64,000 bases of DNA from UBA1765 sp045615885. GTDB taxonomy: Bacteria; Fibrobacterota; Fibrobacteria; Fibrobacterales; Fibrobacteraceae. Location: NCBI GenBank assembly GCA_045615885.1, contig JAZLFR010000051.1, forward strand, positions 1 through 64,000, written 5' to 3'. Shown in pieces: positions 23,280 to 32,093 of the stretch; position 1 is the first letter of the stretch, and each line of letters starts with the position of its first letter. A model generated the notes under the pieces. It saw only the letters and a list, made by a program, of their open reading frames with translations. It searched no databases and had not been told where the DNA came from. Made by a program: the position numbers and the translations under genes.

Positions 23280-24272
23280 CTAGATGTGAGCCGGGTCCGT
23301 AGCGACCTTTGCGGCGTCTTCGCGGGCAACATAATTGCCTCGCACCAGAGCGGCAAGGGAAGCATCTAGCGGGAGCATGCCTTCGGCAGCGCCGGCCTGA
23401 ACATATTGCGGGATGCGGTAGAAATCGCCGGAACGGATCTGCGCAGAGATGTTCTGGTTGTTGAACGCAACTTCGAACGCAGGCACGACGGAACCATCGG
23501 TTGCCGGCAGCAAATGTTCCACGACAACAGCCTTCAAGTTTGCAGCGACTAGCGAGCGGGCAAGCGGCGTCTCGTTCTGCACCAAAAGTTCAGAGAGAGC
23601 ACCAGCCGTAGAGCCCGCCTGGAGCGTAGCCACGACAAGAGCTCCAGATTCTGCGGCAAGCAATGCCGGGAGCAAAGTTTCCTTGGTCAAATCGCCAAAC
23701 CACAGAAGATCCACGCCAGAACGCACCGCATGTTCCACGGTCTTTTCCGGTTCATCGCCAAGCGTTGCTCGGGTAACGAGGCTATCGCCATACGGAACTT
23801 CATATTCTTCGACCGGGTCCAGGAACATGACTCTGCGGGTTGCCATTTGGCAGTAGGCAGAAACGAAGGAGGTCGCAGTCGTCGTTTTGCCGCAAGAAGC
23901 AGGGCCTACAAAAAGCAGGAGGCCAGATTCAAGCAGCAGACAGTTTTCAAGGGCATCTGGAACGCCAATGGTATCAAAAGCAGGGCACTCGCCGAGCAAG
24001 GCTCGGAACGAAGCGACCTTGCCGAATGCTCCGCGAGAATAACGCACGCGCCACATGGTTTCTGCATAGGGGCCAACCTTCTTTACACCGTAGGCATCTG
24101 GCAAAACGCCTAGCATCTTGTCCAATGTACCCGCCGGAATTTCTTCGGCATCCGGCATTTTGGCAATGCGGCCACCCAGGCGAATGCACGGGGCAAGGCC
24201 TTCTGCAATAACAACATCGTTAGCCCCGTTCTGCAGGGCGGCTTCCAAAGTCTTAATAATTCTTTCTGGCAT
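23280..24272 (-). CDS. PilT-like ATPase paralog, partly degenerate
   Basis: 330 residues with the PilT fold: N-domain (ANDVVIAEGLAPCIRLGG), Walker A GPASCGKTTT intact, and an Asp-box-like FLDPVEEYEVPYG. The Walker B GEMRD of PilT reads GDLTK, and the His box TLHTNSA reads TLQAGST, so ATP turnover may be impaired or altered. The C-terminus keeps the small helical domain. Its ATG overlaps the stop of the next paralog (TAATG), and the patatin-barrel gene follows. Probably a regulator or partner of the pilus motor; other GspE-type roles are possible. Confidence 0.8.
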   Translation of the reverse strand: MPERIIKTLEAALQNGANDVVIAEGLAPCIRLGGRIAKMPDAEEIPAGTLDKMLGVLPDAYGVKKVGPYAETMWRVRYSRGAFGKVASFRALLGECPAFDTIGVPDALENCLLLESGLLLFVGPASCGKTTTATSFVSAYCQMATRRVMFLDPVEEYEVPYGDSLVTRATLGDEPEKTVEHAVRSGVDLLWFGDLTKETLLPALLAAESGALVVATLQAGSTAGALSELLVQNETPLARSLVAANLKAVVVEHLLPATDGSVVPAFEVAFNNQNISAQIRSGDFYRIPQYVQAGAAEGMLPLDASLAALVRGNYVAREDAAKVATDPAHI

Positions 24273-25900
24273 TAGCCCCTCCCTGGGCGGAATTTGGCAA
24301 AGCGGCGGGAATCAAACGAACGTTTCCAAGCTTCGACGCCAGCAATGTAGCCGGAGTCTACGAGCCCCTGCAGGGAATCGTCGAGCGTTATGGCCGCGCC
24401 ACGCATGGTCGGGAGCGCAGCAGGGATTTGCGAAGTGTCGCCCTTGCGAAGCGCATTTGCAATCGTCGATGAAATCTTGACTGCTTCGGAAGCAAGAACC
24501 AAGCCTTCGCCATTCTGCATCGGAATCAAGTGCTGCACGATGATGCCCTTCAGCAAATCGGCAAGCGAAGAAGCAAGCGAGGTTTTCATGTCTGGCGAAA
24601 CGCTATCGAGGAACCTGTTCAAAACAGAAACTGCATTGTTGCCAGATGTAGTCGCAAACACGAGCATGCCGGAATTTGCGGCAGAAAGAAGAGCCGCAAG
24701 CTCATCGACAGTCGTTATCGAATCAAACAGAAGGACTCCAGCGCCATCGTTCATTGCAGTGCGAATGCCATCTACACCAGAGAGCGCATGCAAGCCGACT
24801 TCGCGCTGCACGAGCGCTCCGTTTGGATTTTGCAAAATGCGTTCAATCGGTTTTTCTACCGTTTCAAGGAATGTCTGGCGGGAGGCTGCAATGGCTTCGC
24901 CAAAAGCTGTAAGAGTCGTCGTGCGGCCACTGCAAGCGGGGCCTGCAATCAAGACCAGGCCGCGTTCCAGGGCGCCAAATTCTGCACAGAATTCCGGCAA
25001 GAACAAGTTTTCAAAAGCAGGCGCTTCGTTTGGAACCAGGCGGATCGAAAAAGATGGCACGACGCCCGCCCAAGTTACGGCAAGGCGAGCGCGACCTGCA
25101 CCAGGCAAGGCAAAGGCGCGTCTAAAGTTTTTGCCGATGGCAGGCGTATAGCCGTCTGCAAAACCCTTCGAAACTTCCAACAGCCATTCGTTCAGGCGGG
25201 TGCTGGTAACCATGTCTTCGGAAGCTGTATGCAAACTGCCGAAGCGACGCAATACGACTGGACGATTTTCGTAAAGGTAAATATCGGTAACCTGGAACGC
25301 ACGGGCGTACGCCATGATTTCTACAAGGGAATTCCCCGTGGTAATGGATTCTGGCGCGACAGTTTCACCTGCACCAGTATCAAGCACAAATCGGTCTGGC
25401 AACTTGCCTGTAGCCTCTGGGTCTTCTTCCGTTTTTTCTGCGGTAGAAACCTGGAAACCGCCAGCCATCTTCGAGGATTCAAGGCCAGCGACTTGCTCCA
25501 CCTGCACGCCAGAAGACGATTCCGTACTTCCATAAAGGCTGTTATTGCCTTCGATTTTAAGTCCGGTAGATTCCGTGGGGGTACTTTGCATAGGTTCCGG
25601 CTGCGAAATGCGCGTTGGAACAACTGCAGGAGCGGCAGGTGCGGCGGGCTTTGCTTCGCTGCGGCCAAACGTTGCCATGGTCTGCGTCGGTCGTGTTGAA
25701 GAAGTTGCACCGACCTTGGCTTCCAACTGCATCACATAGGCAAGAACTTTATTGTATATCTTCTCGTCAATCTTGCCTGCAGCTACCATGACCCGACCGA
25801 AATCACGGTCGGCAGAAACCTGCGGCCAGAACGTGCGAACATCGTCTTCTGTCACGAACTTGTTCGCCATCAAAACTTTTGCAAAATACTTATTTCTCAT
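24272..25900 (-). CDS. PilT-like ATPase paralog with N-terminal extension and Walker A Lys-to-Arg
   Basis: 542 residues. An N-terminal region (1-65, FVTEDDVRTFWPQV) resembles the MshEN/GspE N-domain, then a Pro/Ser/Thr-rich low-complexity linker (about 70-170), then a PilT-like domain. The Walker A reads GPACSGRTTT, with Arg for the invariant Lys; the Asp box reads FLETVEKPIE; Walker B has LLFDSIT for GEMRD; the His box is gone. This suggests loss of ATP hydrolysis and a structural role. It is the first gene of the run 25900-23265 and is preceded by a heptamer array. No DNA evidence of a frameshift; the frame is open throughout. Confidence 0.8.
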   Translation of the reverse strand: MRNKYFAKVLMANKFVTEDDVRTFWPQVSADRDFGRVMVAAGKIDEKIYNKVLAYVMQLEAKVGATSSTRPTQTMATFGRSEAKPAAPAAPAVVPTRISQPEPMQSTPTESTGLKIEGNNSLYGSTESSSGVQVEQVAGLESSKMAGGFQVSTAEKTEEDPEATGKLPDRFVLDTGAGETVAPESITTGNSLVEIMAYARAFQVTDIYLYENRPVVLRRFGSLHTASEDMVTSTRLNEWLLEVSKGFADGYTPAIGKNFRRAFALPGAGRARLAVTWAGVVPSFSIRLVPNEAPAFENLFLPEFCAEFGALERGLVLIAGPACSGRTTTLTAFGEAIAASRQTFLETVEKPIERILQNPNGALVQREVGLHALSGVDGIRTAMNDGAGVLLFDSITTVDELAALLSAANSGMLVFATTSGNNAVSVLNRFLDSVSPDMKTSLASSLADLLKGIIVQHLIPMQNGEGLVLASEAVKISSTIANALRKGDTSQIPAALPTMRGAAITLDDSLQGLVDSGYIAGVEAWKRSFDSRRFAKFRPGRG

Positions 25901-25903
25901 GAT

Positions 25904-25942
25904 GATTCCAGATTACAGAATACAGAGTACAGAAAACAGAAA
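25904..25942 (-). repeat. Heptamer array GANNNCA x5 upstream of the PilT-like gene
   Basis: Five consecutive 7-nt units from 25904 to 25938 with consensus GANNNCA (for example GATTACA, GAATACA), then a partial unit. The array is 3 nt upstream of the ATG at 25900 and falls in its 5' UTR. It is nearly the same sequence as the array inside the signal peptide at 15962-15989. Confidence 0.8.
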
Positions 25943-25956
25943 GTTAAATCACAATG

Positions 25957-26760
25957 CTACAGGAAGTCGCGCTTGGAGAACCACCAGGAAGCTATGGCAA
26001 GGAACACGGCCGCATAGCCAATGGCGTAGAGCGTGCTCCAAAGAAGATAGCCTTCCGGCAAGGCTAGGCCGTGCACCACATACGAACTTACATTAAAGCG
26101 GTAGAGGCCCGGGAAAATGGCATGAATAACGACGGCAGCCTTTTCGAGGATTACGCCGGAGGTTCCATTGATTTCACCCATGCGCTGCACAAAGCGGACT
26201 TGTTCCAAAAGCTGGCCAGAAAGGTGGCCTGCAAAATACACGCCGAGCGTAAAGAGCGCACTCATTACCGGCGTGCTGAAACTGGAGAACAAAAGCGCAA
26301 CGGCAACGACAATGGCAAGCTCAAAGAACACAAGGTAGATTGCCGAAAGCAGCGAAAGCGTTGGCGAAGAACTCGTGAGCAAAAGGATTGCGTAATACAC
26401 GACAGTCAAAATGCCCAAGTGGCTAGCCACCACGCCCATGAGGCCAAAGTATTTGCCCACAATGAAGGACGCGCGGCCAATAGGCTTTGAAAGAAGCGTG
26501 AGCACCGTGCGACGCTGGATTTCCTTTTGCACAAGGCTTATGCCCACGAATACGGAAATCAAAAGGCCAGACACAGACATTATGGAAAGCGTAGTAGATT
26601 TGATGACATGCGCGCGGTCGAACACAGACCATTCACCAAGCACAACGCTAAAGAAGGCAAGGGCGATTGTCAGGAACACGATGTTGTAGAGGATCTTGTC
26701 GCGCACAGATTCCCTGAAAGTGTTCCAAGCGATAATTGCAATATTCTTAAGACTCTGCAC
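25957..26760 (-). CDS. ABC transporter permease (ABC-2/NosY type)
   Basis: 267 residues from a GTG at 26760, chosen because GGAGG lies 9 nt before it; a TTG at 26766 is in frame but too close to that site. Six membrane helices in the ABC-2 exporter pattern; the first helix is preceded by AWNTFRESVRDKILY, and the loop SLVQKEIQRRTVLTLLSKPIGR is typical of NosY/GldF-like permeases. It overlaps the ATPase gene, its partner. Substrate unknown; this class often assembles envelope or motility functions. Confidence 0.88.
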   Translation of the reverse strand: MQSLKNIAIIAWNTFRESVRDKILYNIVFLTIALAFFSVVLGEWSVFDRAHVIKSTTLSIMSVSGLLISVFVGISLVQKEIQRRTVLTLLSKPIGRASFIVGKYFGLMGVVASHLGILTVVYYAILLLTSSSPTLSLLSAIYLVFFELAIVVAVALLFSSFSTPVMSALFTLGVYFAGHLSGQLLEQVRFVQRMGEINGTSGVILEKAAVVIHAIFPGLYRFNVSSYVVHGLALPEGYLLWSTLYAIGYAAVFLAIASWWFSKRDFL

Positions 26761-27658
26761 GGGCAATTTCCTCCGTCAAAACGTCTTCGAGGCTCGGGCG
26801 GCTATGCTCGATCTTTTCGATAGAATAATTTTTGGAAAGGCAATAGGCAAGCATGCTATCGCGGGCGGCATCATCCTTGCAAATCCATTCCTGCGGGTGG
26901 CCCGAAGCTCGGACTCCCTGCGGCAGGTCTGCCTGCAAAATGGCCTCACGCGTACGAATGTGATATTCGGTAGAGCAACTGTCGGTAATGTCTTCTACGG
27001 TACCTTCACGAACGATTTTGCCATCGACAATCATGGCAACGCGGTGGCTGATGGATTCCACATCGCTCAGCAAATGGCTGGAATAGAAAATGGTCACGCC
27101 CTCGGAGTGGAGCGAAAGAATAGCCTCGCGCACATCGCGACGGCCCATTGGGTCTAGACCGCTCATCGGTTCGTCGAGAATCAAAAGTTCCGGCTTCGAA
27201 AGAATGGACTGGGCTAGGCCCACTCGCTGCATCATGCCCTTGGAGTAGGTGCGCAGGCGGCGGTCGATCCAGTCCTTGTTTGCATGCACCGTTTCGAGAG
27301 CCCACGAAATTCTCTTGTTCAAGGTATCGCCTTCAAGGCCGACGAGGCGTCCGTAAAAGGCAAGAAGCTCGCGGCCAGTCAGGTAGTCGTAAAAATACGG
27401 CTGTTCCGGGCAATAGCCAAGGATTTTGCGGCTCTTCGGGAGTTTTGGAGACATGCCTCCAATGAGCACCTTGCCGGAATCTGAATTCAGAAGACCTGTC
27501 AAAATTTTGATGGTCGTCGATTTGCCGGCTCCGTTCGGCCCAATGAAACCGTAGATCATACCCTTAGGCACAGAAAGCGAAATACCCTTGAGTGCCGGGC
27601 GCTCGCGCATCAAGAAACCGGTGCGGTATGTCTTTGTCAAATTCTCGATTTGAATCAT
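26747..27658 (-). CDS. ABC transporter ATP-binding protein
   Basis: 303 residues. Walker A GPNGAGKST, Q-loop GYCPEQPYFYDYLTG, signature YSKGMMQRVGLA (S-K-G-M variant of LSGGQ), Walker B LLILDEPMSGLDPMG, H-loop SSHLLSDVE. A C-terminal regulatory segment (about 220-303) follows. It belongs to the CcmA/NatA-like exporter class and pairs with the overlapping permease (26760) as a half-transporter. Starts 4 nt inside the end of the small membrane protein gene. Confidence 0.93.
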   Translation of the reverse strand: MIQIENLTKTYRTGFLMRERPALKGISLSVPKGMIYGFIGPNGAGKSTTIKILTGLLNSDSGKVLIGGMSPKLPKSRKILGYCPEQPYFYDYLTGRELLAFYGRLVGLEGDTLNKRISWALETVHANKDWIDRRLRTYSKGMMQRVGLAQSILSKPELLILDEPMSGLDPMGRRDVREAILSLHSEGVTIFYSSHLLSDVESISHRVAMIVDGKIVREGTVEDITDSCSTEYHIRTREAILQADLPQGVRASGHPQEWICKDDAARDSMLAYCLSKNYSIEKIEHSRPSLEDVLTEEIARAES

Positions 27659-27954
27659 TTTTCTTCCTCGGCAGATTCAGAAGAAGTGGCCTTGGCAATT
27701 GCTGCCTCCTGGGCCTTCTTTTCTTCTTCCTTGCGACTACGTTCGCGTTCCTTTCTTTCTTTGCTAAAAAGAATGCGATAATAGACGGCACCAGCAATAT
27801 AAAGGACTACGCCAACATAAAAAAGTGGCACGAGCGACTTGCCAATGAGACCCGGGAACCATTCGGCAATTTTTGCAGCACCGAAAAAGTAACCGAGCAC
27901 AGCGACAGCGCCGAGCCCACGCAAAATCCAGGAAACTATATATTGATTTTTCAT
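27655..27954 (-). CDS. Small two-helix membrane protein with charged tail
   Basis: 99 residues: two hydrophobic helices (about 8-26 and 40-62) and a long, highly charged C-terminal tail (KERKERERSRKEEEKK) ending in Glu-rich sequence. It opens the operon with the ABC ATPase, overlapping it by 4 nt (ATGA), so it is probably an accessory subunit of the exporter. No family recognised. Confidence 0.75.
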   Translation of the reverse strand: MKNQYIVSWILRGLGAVAVLGYFFGAAKIAEWFPGLIGKSLVPLFYVGVVLYIAGAVYYRILFSKERKERERSRKEEEKKAQEAAIAKATSSESAEEEK

Positions 27955-28085
27955 ACTCCCCTAAAATAAATTATTCACGCCCAAAAACAAATCGGCAACG
28001 CTCCGAAACCAGCCTAAACAAGGGCCTTTTCGCATTGCAAATTGGAGTAATCGATAAGTTTGCAGGCCGTAAAATAAAATTTCAC

Positions 28086-28116
28086 TTGCAACCTACCAGA
28101 ATTTAGTGTATATTTG
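28086..28116 (+). promoter_or_regulatory. Predicted ruvA promoter (TTG-N20-TATATTTG)
   Basis: TTG at 28086-28088, 20 nt, then TATATTTG at 28109-28116, 6 nt before the ruvA ATG (28123). No Shine-Dalgarno is present, so a leaderless or near-leaderless mRNA is likely if this is the start point. The second box is a perfect TAnnTTTG match. Confidence 0.55.
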
Positions 28117-28122
28117 TGCAGT

Positions 28123-28713
28123 ATGATAGAATTATTGCACGGCAAGGTGGCCGTTAAGCACCCGACTTTTGTTGTTATCGAATGCGCAGGCGTGGGCTAC
28201 GGCGTCCAAGTTTCTGCCCGCACGGGCGAACTCATTCCCGAAGCTGGTAACGAAATTACGCTGCTCACGCACCTGATAGTTCGCGAAGACGCCATGATCC
28301 TTTTCGGATTCATTGACGAACAGGAAAAGGAACTGTTCCTGAAAATGATCGAGGTAAACGGCGTTGGCCCCAAAATGGCTCAGCGCATTTTGAGCAGCGT
28401 TTCGCCAAGCGATTTGCTTTCGATGATTGCCCGCGAAGACAAGGCTAGCCTTTCAAAGATCAAGGGAGTCGGCAAAAAGACGGTGGAACAGCTAGTGCTC
28501 TCGCTTAAAGACAAGGCCACGGCCCTCGCCGCAACGGGTGACGCCGCAGAGACAATCGTGCTCAGCTCCGCAGAACAGGAGGCTATCCTTGCGCTCCATA
28601 CACTGGGAGTCAAGGACCAGCCCGCAAAGGACGCTGTCAAGAAGGCCGTTGAAATTCTCGGCGCAGGGACTGATGTTGCAAAACTCATTCCTGAGGCGCT
28701 CAAGCATATTTGA
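28123..28713 (+). CDS. ruvA: Holliday junction branch migration protein RuvA
   Basis: 196 residues. RuvA binds four-way DNA junctions as a tetramer and loads the RuvB motor for branch migration in recombination and repair. N-terminal OB-fold (MIELLHGKVAVKHPTFVVIECAGVGY), two helix-hairpin-helix motifs (LKMIEVNGVGPKMAQRIL and LSKIKGVGKKTVEQLV), and the C-terminal RuvB-binding domain (about 145-196). ATG 28123 is used; an upstream TTG in frame adds three residues. ruvB follows but is separated by an unusual gene. Confidence 0.97.
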   Translation: MIELLHGKVAVKHPTFVVIECAGVGYGVQVSARTGELIPEAGNEITLLTHLIVREDAMILFGFIDEQEKELFLKMIEVNGVGPKMAQRILSSVSPSDLLSMIAREDKASLSKIKGVGKKTVEQLVLSLKDKATALAATGDAAETIVLSSAEQEAILALHTLGVKDQPAKDAVKKAVEILGAGTDVAKLIPEALKHI

Positions 28714-28829
28714 CGAAGTCCTAAATTATTCTATAGAATGTTTATCCACACTCCAGGAAAGCATATTTTTGGTTATTTTTAGATGCAAGAAATAAAAATA
28801 TCGCCAAGATAATTCGTTTTAGGTGTGTT

Positions 28830-29477
28830 ATGGGACTGATCAAATACGATACTATCCGGAAGCCTCTCTCTTCTGAAAAAAGAGCAGAAATGGTTGAACG
28901 CTTTTGCCGAAAAAAGAACGACCTTGCAAGTTCGGTGGATTCAAGCATTGGAGATGAGGTAGTCGAGGCTTTAAAAAGCTTTGGCATAGATGTGTCTTTC
29001 GATAGTATTGAATGCGGCCCTGTCATTACGAGGGTGAATGTTCGCCCCGCCCGTGGAGTCAAGGCCAGTTCCATCATGAGTGCAGAAACTGACCTGGCAA
29101 TCGCCTTAAGGGCAGAAAATCTGAACTGCGTCGTGAATAGTGCCATTGGTTGCGTTTCTATCGAAATTCCTGCACAGCCACGCCGAATTGTGGCAATCGA
29201 CAGAGCTCACTTAAAAAGTATTGTTGAAGAAGCCATTGCAACAATGGGGAATGATTGCGACCTAAATTTCATTGACACATCCAATGTGACTGATATGTCG
29301 TGGATTTTCAACGAATCTCAGTTCAACGGGGACATTAGCCAGTGGAACGTGAACAATGTGACAAACATGGCAGGTATGTTCTACAATTCAAAATTCCAGG
29401 GTGATATTTCTAGTTGGAACTTCAACAAATGCATCGATAAAGAAAGCTTGTTTCAAGACGCTTTTGAACTGCTCTAA
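28830..29477 (+). CDS. FtsK beta-domain/DUF285 fusion protein
   Basis: 215 residues. Residues about 40-125 match the beta-domain of FtsK/SpoIIIE DNA translocases: GPVITRVNVRPARGVKASSI, a DLAIALRAENLN segment and VSIEIPAQPRR align with FtsK's GPVVTRYEIxPAPGVK, DLALAL and GIEIPN. The RecA-like motor and gamma domain are missing. Instead residues about 150-205 hold two DUF285/BspA-type repeats, WIFNESQFNGDISQWN and MFYNSKFQGDISSWN. No signal peptide. It lies between ruvA and ruvB. It may act on DNA or on FtsK oligomers, but this is inference. The combination is new to me. Confidence 0.75.
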   Translation: MGLIKYDTIRKPLSSEKRAEMVERFCRKKNDLASSVDSSIGDEVVEALKSFGIDVSFDSIECGPVITRVNVRPARGVKASSIMSAETDLAIALRAENLNCVVNSAIGCVSIEIPAQPRRIVAIDRAHLKSIVEEAIATMGNDCDLNFIDTSNVTDMSWIFNESQFNGDISQWNVNNVTNMAGMFYNSKFQGDISSWNFNKCIDKESLFQDAFELL

Positions 29478-29570
29478 CCCACCTCCAATTATTTTACACA
29501 AATGAGCACTATTTTGTGTTCATTTTTTTTATATTATAGGCAGATCCCGCAAAATCACAAGGTATATTGC

Positions 29571-30611
29571 ATGTCCGACAGGTTTATTTCTCCAGAAGCA
29601 AACGGCGAAGAATCCGATTTGGAACGCAGCTTGCGCCCAAACACCCTAGCCGAATTCACCGGCCAAGAAAGTATCAAGGAATCTTTGCAGATTGCAATCG
29701 AAGCGGCAAAGCACCGTAGCGAGCCTCTCGACCATTGCCTTTTTGCAGGTCCTCCAGGCCTTGGCAAAACGACCCTGTCGTCCATCATAGCTAAAGAGAT
29801 GGGAGTGCAGTTGCACATTACAAGCGGCCCGATTCTTGAAAAGGCAAGCGACCTTGCAGGCCTCTTGACAAGTCTTGAGCCAAACGACATTCTGTTCATT
29901 GACGAAATCCACCGAATGAGCCGCGTAATCGAAGAATACCTTTACCCGGCCATGGAAGACTTCAGGCTTGACATCATGCTCGATTCCGGCCCTGCGGCAA
30001 GAACGGTGAACCTGCCGCTTCGCCCGTTCACCCTTGTGGGCGCAACAACGCGAAGCGGCCTGCTCTCTAGCCCGATGCGCGACCGCTTTGGCTTGCAATA
30101 CCGCCTGGAACTTTACGAAGATGCAGAAATCCAAAAGATCCTGATGCGCAGCGCATTGATACTGAACGTAGGAATCACTGAAAGCGCAGCCGCAATGCTC
30201 AGTGCCCGCTGCCGCGGCACGCCACGCGTTGCAAACCGCGTACTTAGGCGCTGCCGCGATGTTGCCCAGGTGCGAGGCAACGGAACCATCGACGATGCCG
30301 TGGCCGAAAAGACATTGCAGATGCTAGGCATCGATGCCGATGGACTCGACCCAATGGACCGCAAAATTCTTGCAATCGTAATCGACAAATTCGACGGAGG
30401 CCCCGTAGGGCTCGGCACCATCGGCGCAGCCCTTGGCGAAGAAGCCGACACCATCGAAGAAGTCTATGAACCATACCTCATTCGCAAGGGTCTGCTTTCG
30501 CGCACCCCGCGAGGCCGCGTAGCAACATACAACGCCTACCGCAAGCTCGGTCGTGAACTTCCGAAAAACGCAAACACAAAATTCAATTTGCAGGCGGAAC
30601 TGGATTTGTAG
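29571..30611 (+). CDS. ruvB: Holliday junction branch migration ATPase RuvB
   Basis: 346 residues from the ATG at 29571; the earlier in-frame ATG at 29502 adds a non-conserved 23-residue extension. Hexameric AAA+ motor that drives branch migration with RuvA. Seen: GPPGLGKTTL (Walker A), FIDEIHRMSR (Walker B), GATTRSGLLSSPMRDRFG (sensor 1 and arginine-finger region), RGTPRVANRVLRRCRD (sensor 2), and the winged-helix C-terminus with EPYLIRKGLLSRTPRGR. Length is normal. Expression with ruvA would have to pass through the FtsK-beta/DUF285 gene. Confidence 0.97.
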   Translation: MSDRFISPEANGEESDLERSLRPNTLAEFTGQESIKESLQIAIEAAKHRSEPLDHCLFAGPPGLGKTTLSSIIAKEMGVQLHITSGPILEKASDLAGLLTSLEPNDILFIDEIHRMSRVIEEYLYPAMEDFRLDIMLDSGPAARTVNLPLRPFTLVGATTRSGLLSSPMRDRFGLQYRLELYEDAEIQKILMRSALILNVGITESAAAMLSARCRGTPRVANRVLRRCRDVAQVRGNGTIDDAVAEKTLQMLGIDADGLDPMDRKILAIVIDKFDGGPVGLGTIGAALGEEADTIEEVYEPYLIRKGLLSRTPRGRVATYNAYRKLGRELPKNANTKFNLQAELDL

Positions 30612-30623
30612 GCGGAATTTTTG

Positions 30624-32093
30624 TTACTGGAATTCCGGGGCTATCGTCATGATGAAATGAATGCCGTGCAAGCCATGAAATCCTAGCTGCAAACGGAAAA
30701 AATACATGTCGGGAGTGCGCACGCGAACTCCAAAGCCCCAGGAATTGCGGATGTTATTTTCTGCATTCCACTTGCCGTCTTCATCGGCAAACATTGCATA
30801 TTCTATGAATGCAACGCCATCCACATAATAATCTACCGGCCAACGGTATTCCCAAGACATACTTAAAATCGCCGGAGAAAACCATACCGCATCATAGCCA
30901 CGGAGTGGATACCTATCGCTCAACCTAGGATAGTTGATTAACGGCATTCCTCCTTTTTCCATTTCCCAAACTCGTTCACACCGCAACTGCAAAGCAACGA
31001 CTCTTCGTTCCAATATCCAGGACGGGATATTGGACGGAGTCCACATTTTCAATGTTTGGTCCAAAGAAAAATCCGCATATTCCAAACGTTTCTTTCTAGC
31101 CTCCCTCTTGGAAAATTGATACACTTTTTCTGTAGTTCCAAAATAGAAATAGCGTTGCAAAACCATTTGCAAAGAAACGAAATCATGATTTTTGTCGGAA
31201 GTCATCCATTCAAAATCTTCCGGAGTATCTTTATAATCATCAACAAAAGTATAGCCCAGTTTTACAAAAAACAGCAGCCCATCAGTCGGCACATAAGGGG
31301 ATTCCGTATTGTTGTAGGAAAGCGTCAATTCTTCCTGAAAATATTTAAAGTCTTGATAAATTCCGCGTTCCTTTAATTTTTCGTGAAATTCTTCTTCAAC
31401 AATATCTGATTGTTCATCAGGCAATCCCGTATGCCTTATTCTAAATCCCGAAAACAATTCTGCAGTCCAGTTCCTAATAGGCAACGGATGCGCAACCGTA
31501 AAATTGAATTTCCATGCAGAATCTGCCTGTACATAGGCATCGCTAGTTCCCAACAGAACAAAGCCACCGTCTCGATCAAAGCTTCCGCTATGAGCAAATG
31601 CCAGATACGTATTTCCATCAAACATTCCTTTTTTGCTATACCGCAAACCATAATCCAAATCGCTATTGGCAAAAAGACTACCATACAAAACCAAATAATC
31701 CTTATCAAACGCGATATCGGAATGGCGATACATGAAACCAACCATCGTGCTAGTGCCTGGTTTCAAATTCATCGTCGGGTAGAGGAAAATATTTCTCTTT
31801 TCCCCAAACGTCACAATGTCAACCCCTTTATCAATCACGCCATTGTCAAACGAATAGCGAAGCGGTTCCGAAAATGGAAAAACAACTGCAGAAAACAACG
31901 GCTGAATAACATATTCAAAAGGAAGGGACGCAAGCCAGCGCACTGTGCTGGCTTGTTCGCTAGACTCACTAGCAACCGTTGAGTCTTGAACAACTTGCGT
32001 TGAATCCTCAGCAAACGCAATGCCTGCACGAGCCATTGGCAGCAAAGCCACCAACAGCAAAGCAAGCAAGAATGTCTGCCTAAGAGCCTTCAT
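30624..32093 (-). CDS. Outer-membrane beta-barrel protein (Omp85/BamA-like)
   Basis: 489 residues with a signal peptide (MKALRQTFLLALLLVALLPMARA), a short acidic region, then a barrel of alternating aromatic strands to the C-terminus. The motif YPLRGYDAVWF is like the conserved RGY of Omp85 barrels, and YADxDGKW-type loops follow. No POTRA domains. It should sit in the outer membrane. The start codon overlaps the stop of the spermidine-synthase-like gene (TAATG), so they are coupled, and the pair may form a functional unit; what it moves is unknown. It converges on ruvB with only 12 nt between stops and no terminator. Confidence 0.8.
   Translation of the reverse strand: MKALRQTFLLALLLVALLPMARAGIAFAEDSTQVVQDSTVASESSEQASTVRWLASLPFEYVIQPLFSAVVFPFSEPLRYSFDNGVIDKGVDIVTFGEKRNIFLYPTMNLKPGTSTMVGFMYRHSDIAFDKDYLVLYGSLFANSDLDYGLRYSKKGMFDGNTYLAFAHSGSFDRDGGFVLLGTSDAYVQADSAWKFNFTVAHPLPIRNWTAELFSGFRIRHTGLPDEQSDIVEEEFHEKLKERGIYQDFKYFQEELTLSYNNTESPYVPTDGLLFFVKLGYTFVDDYKDTPEDFEWMTSDKNHDFVSLQMVLQRYFYFGTTEKVYQFSKREARKKRLEYADFSLDQTLKMWTPSNIPSWILERRVVALQLRCERVWEMEKGGMPLINYPRLSDRYPLRGYDAVWFSPAILSMSWEYRWPVDYYVDGVAFIEYAMFADEDGKWNAENNIRNSWGFGVRVRTPDMYFFRLQLGFHGLHGIHFIMTIAPEFQ

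Noticed and set aside
29502..29570. Upstream RuvB start
   Set aside because: The extension is not RuvB-like; the ATG at 29571 gives the conserved N-terminus and normal length.
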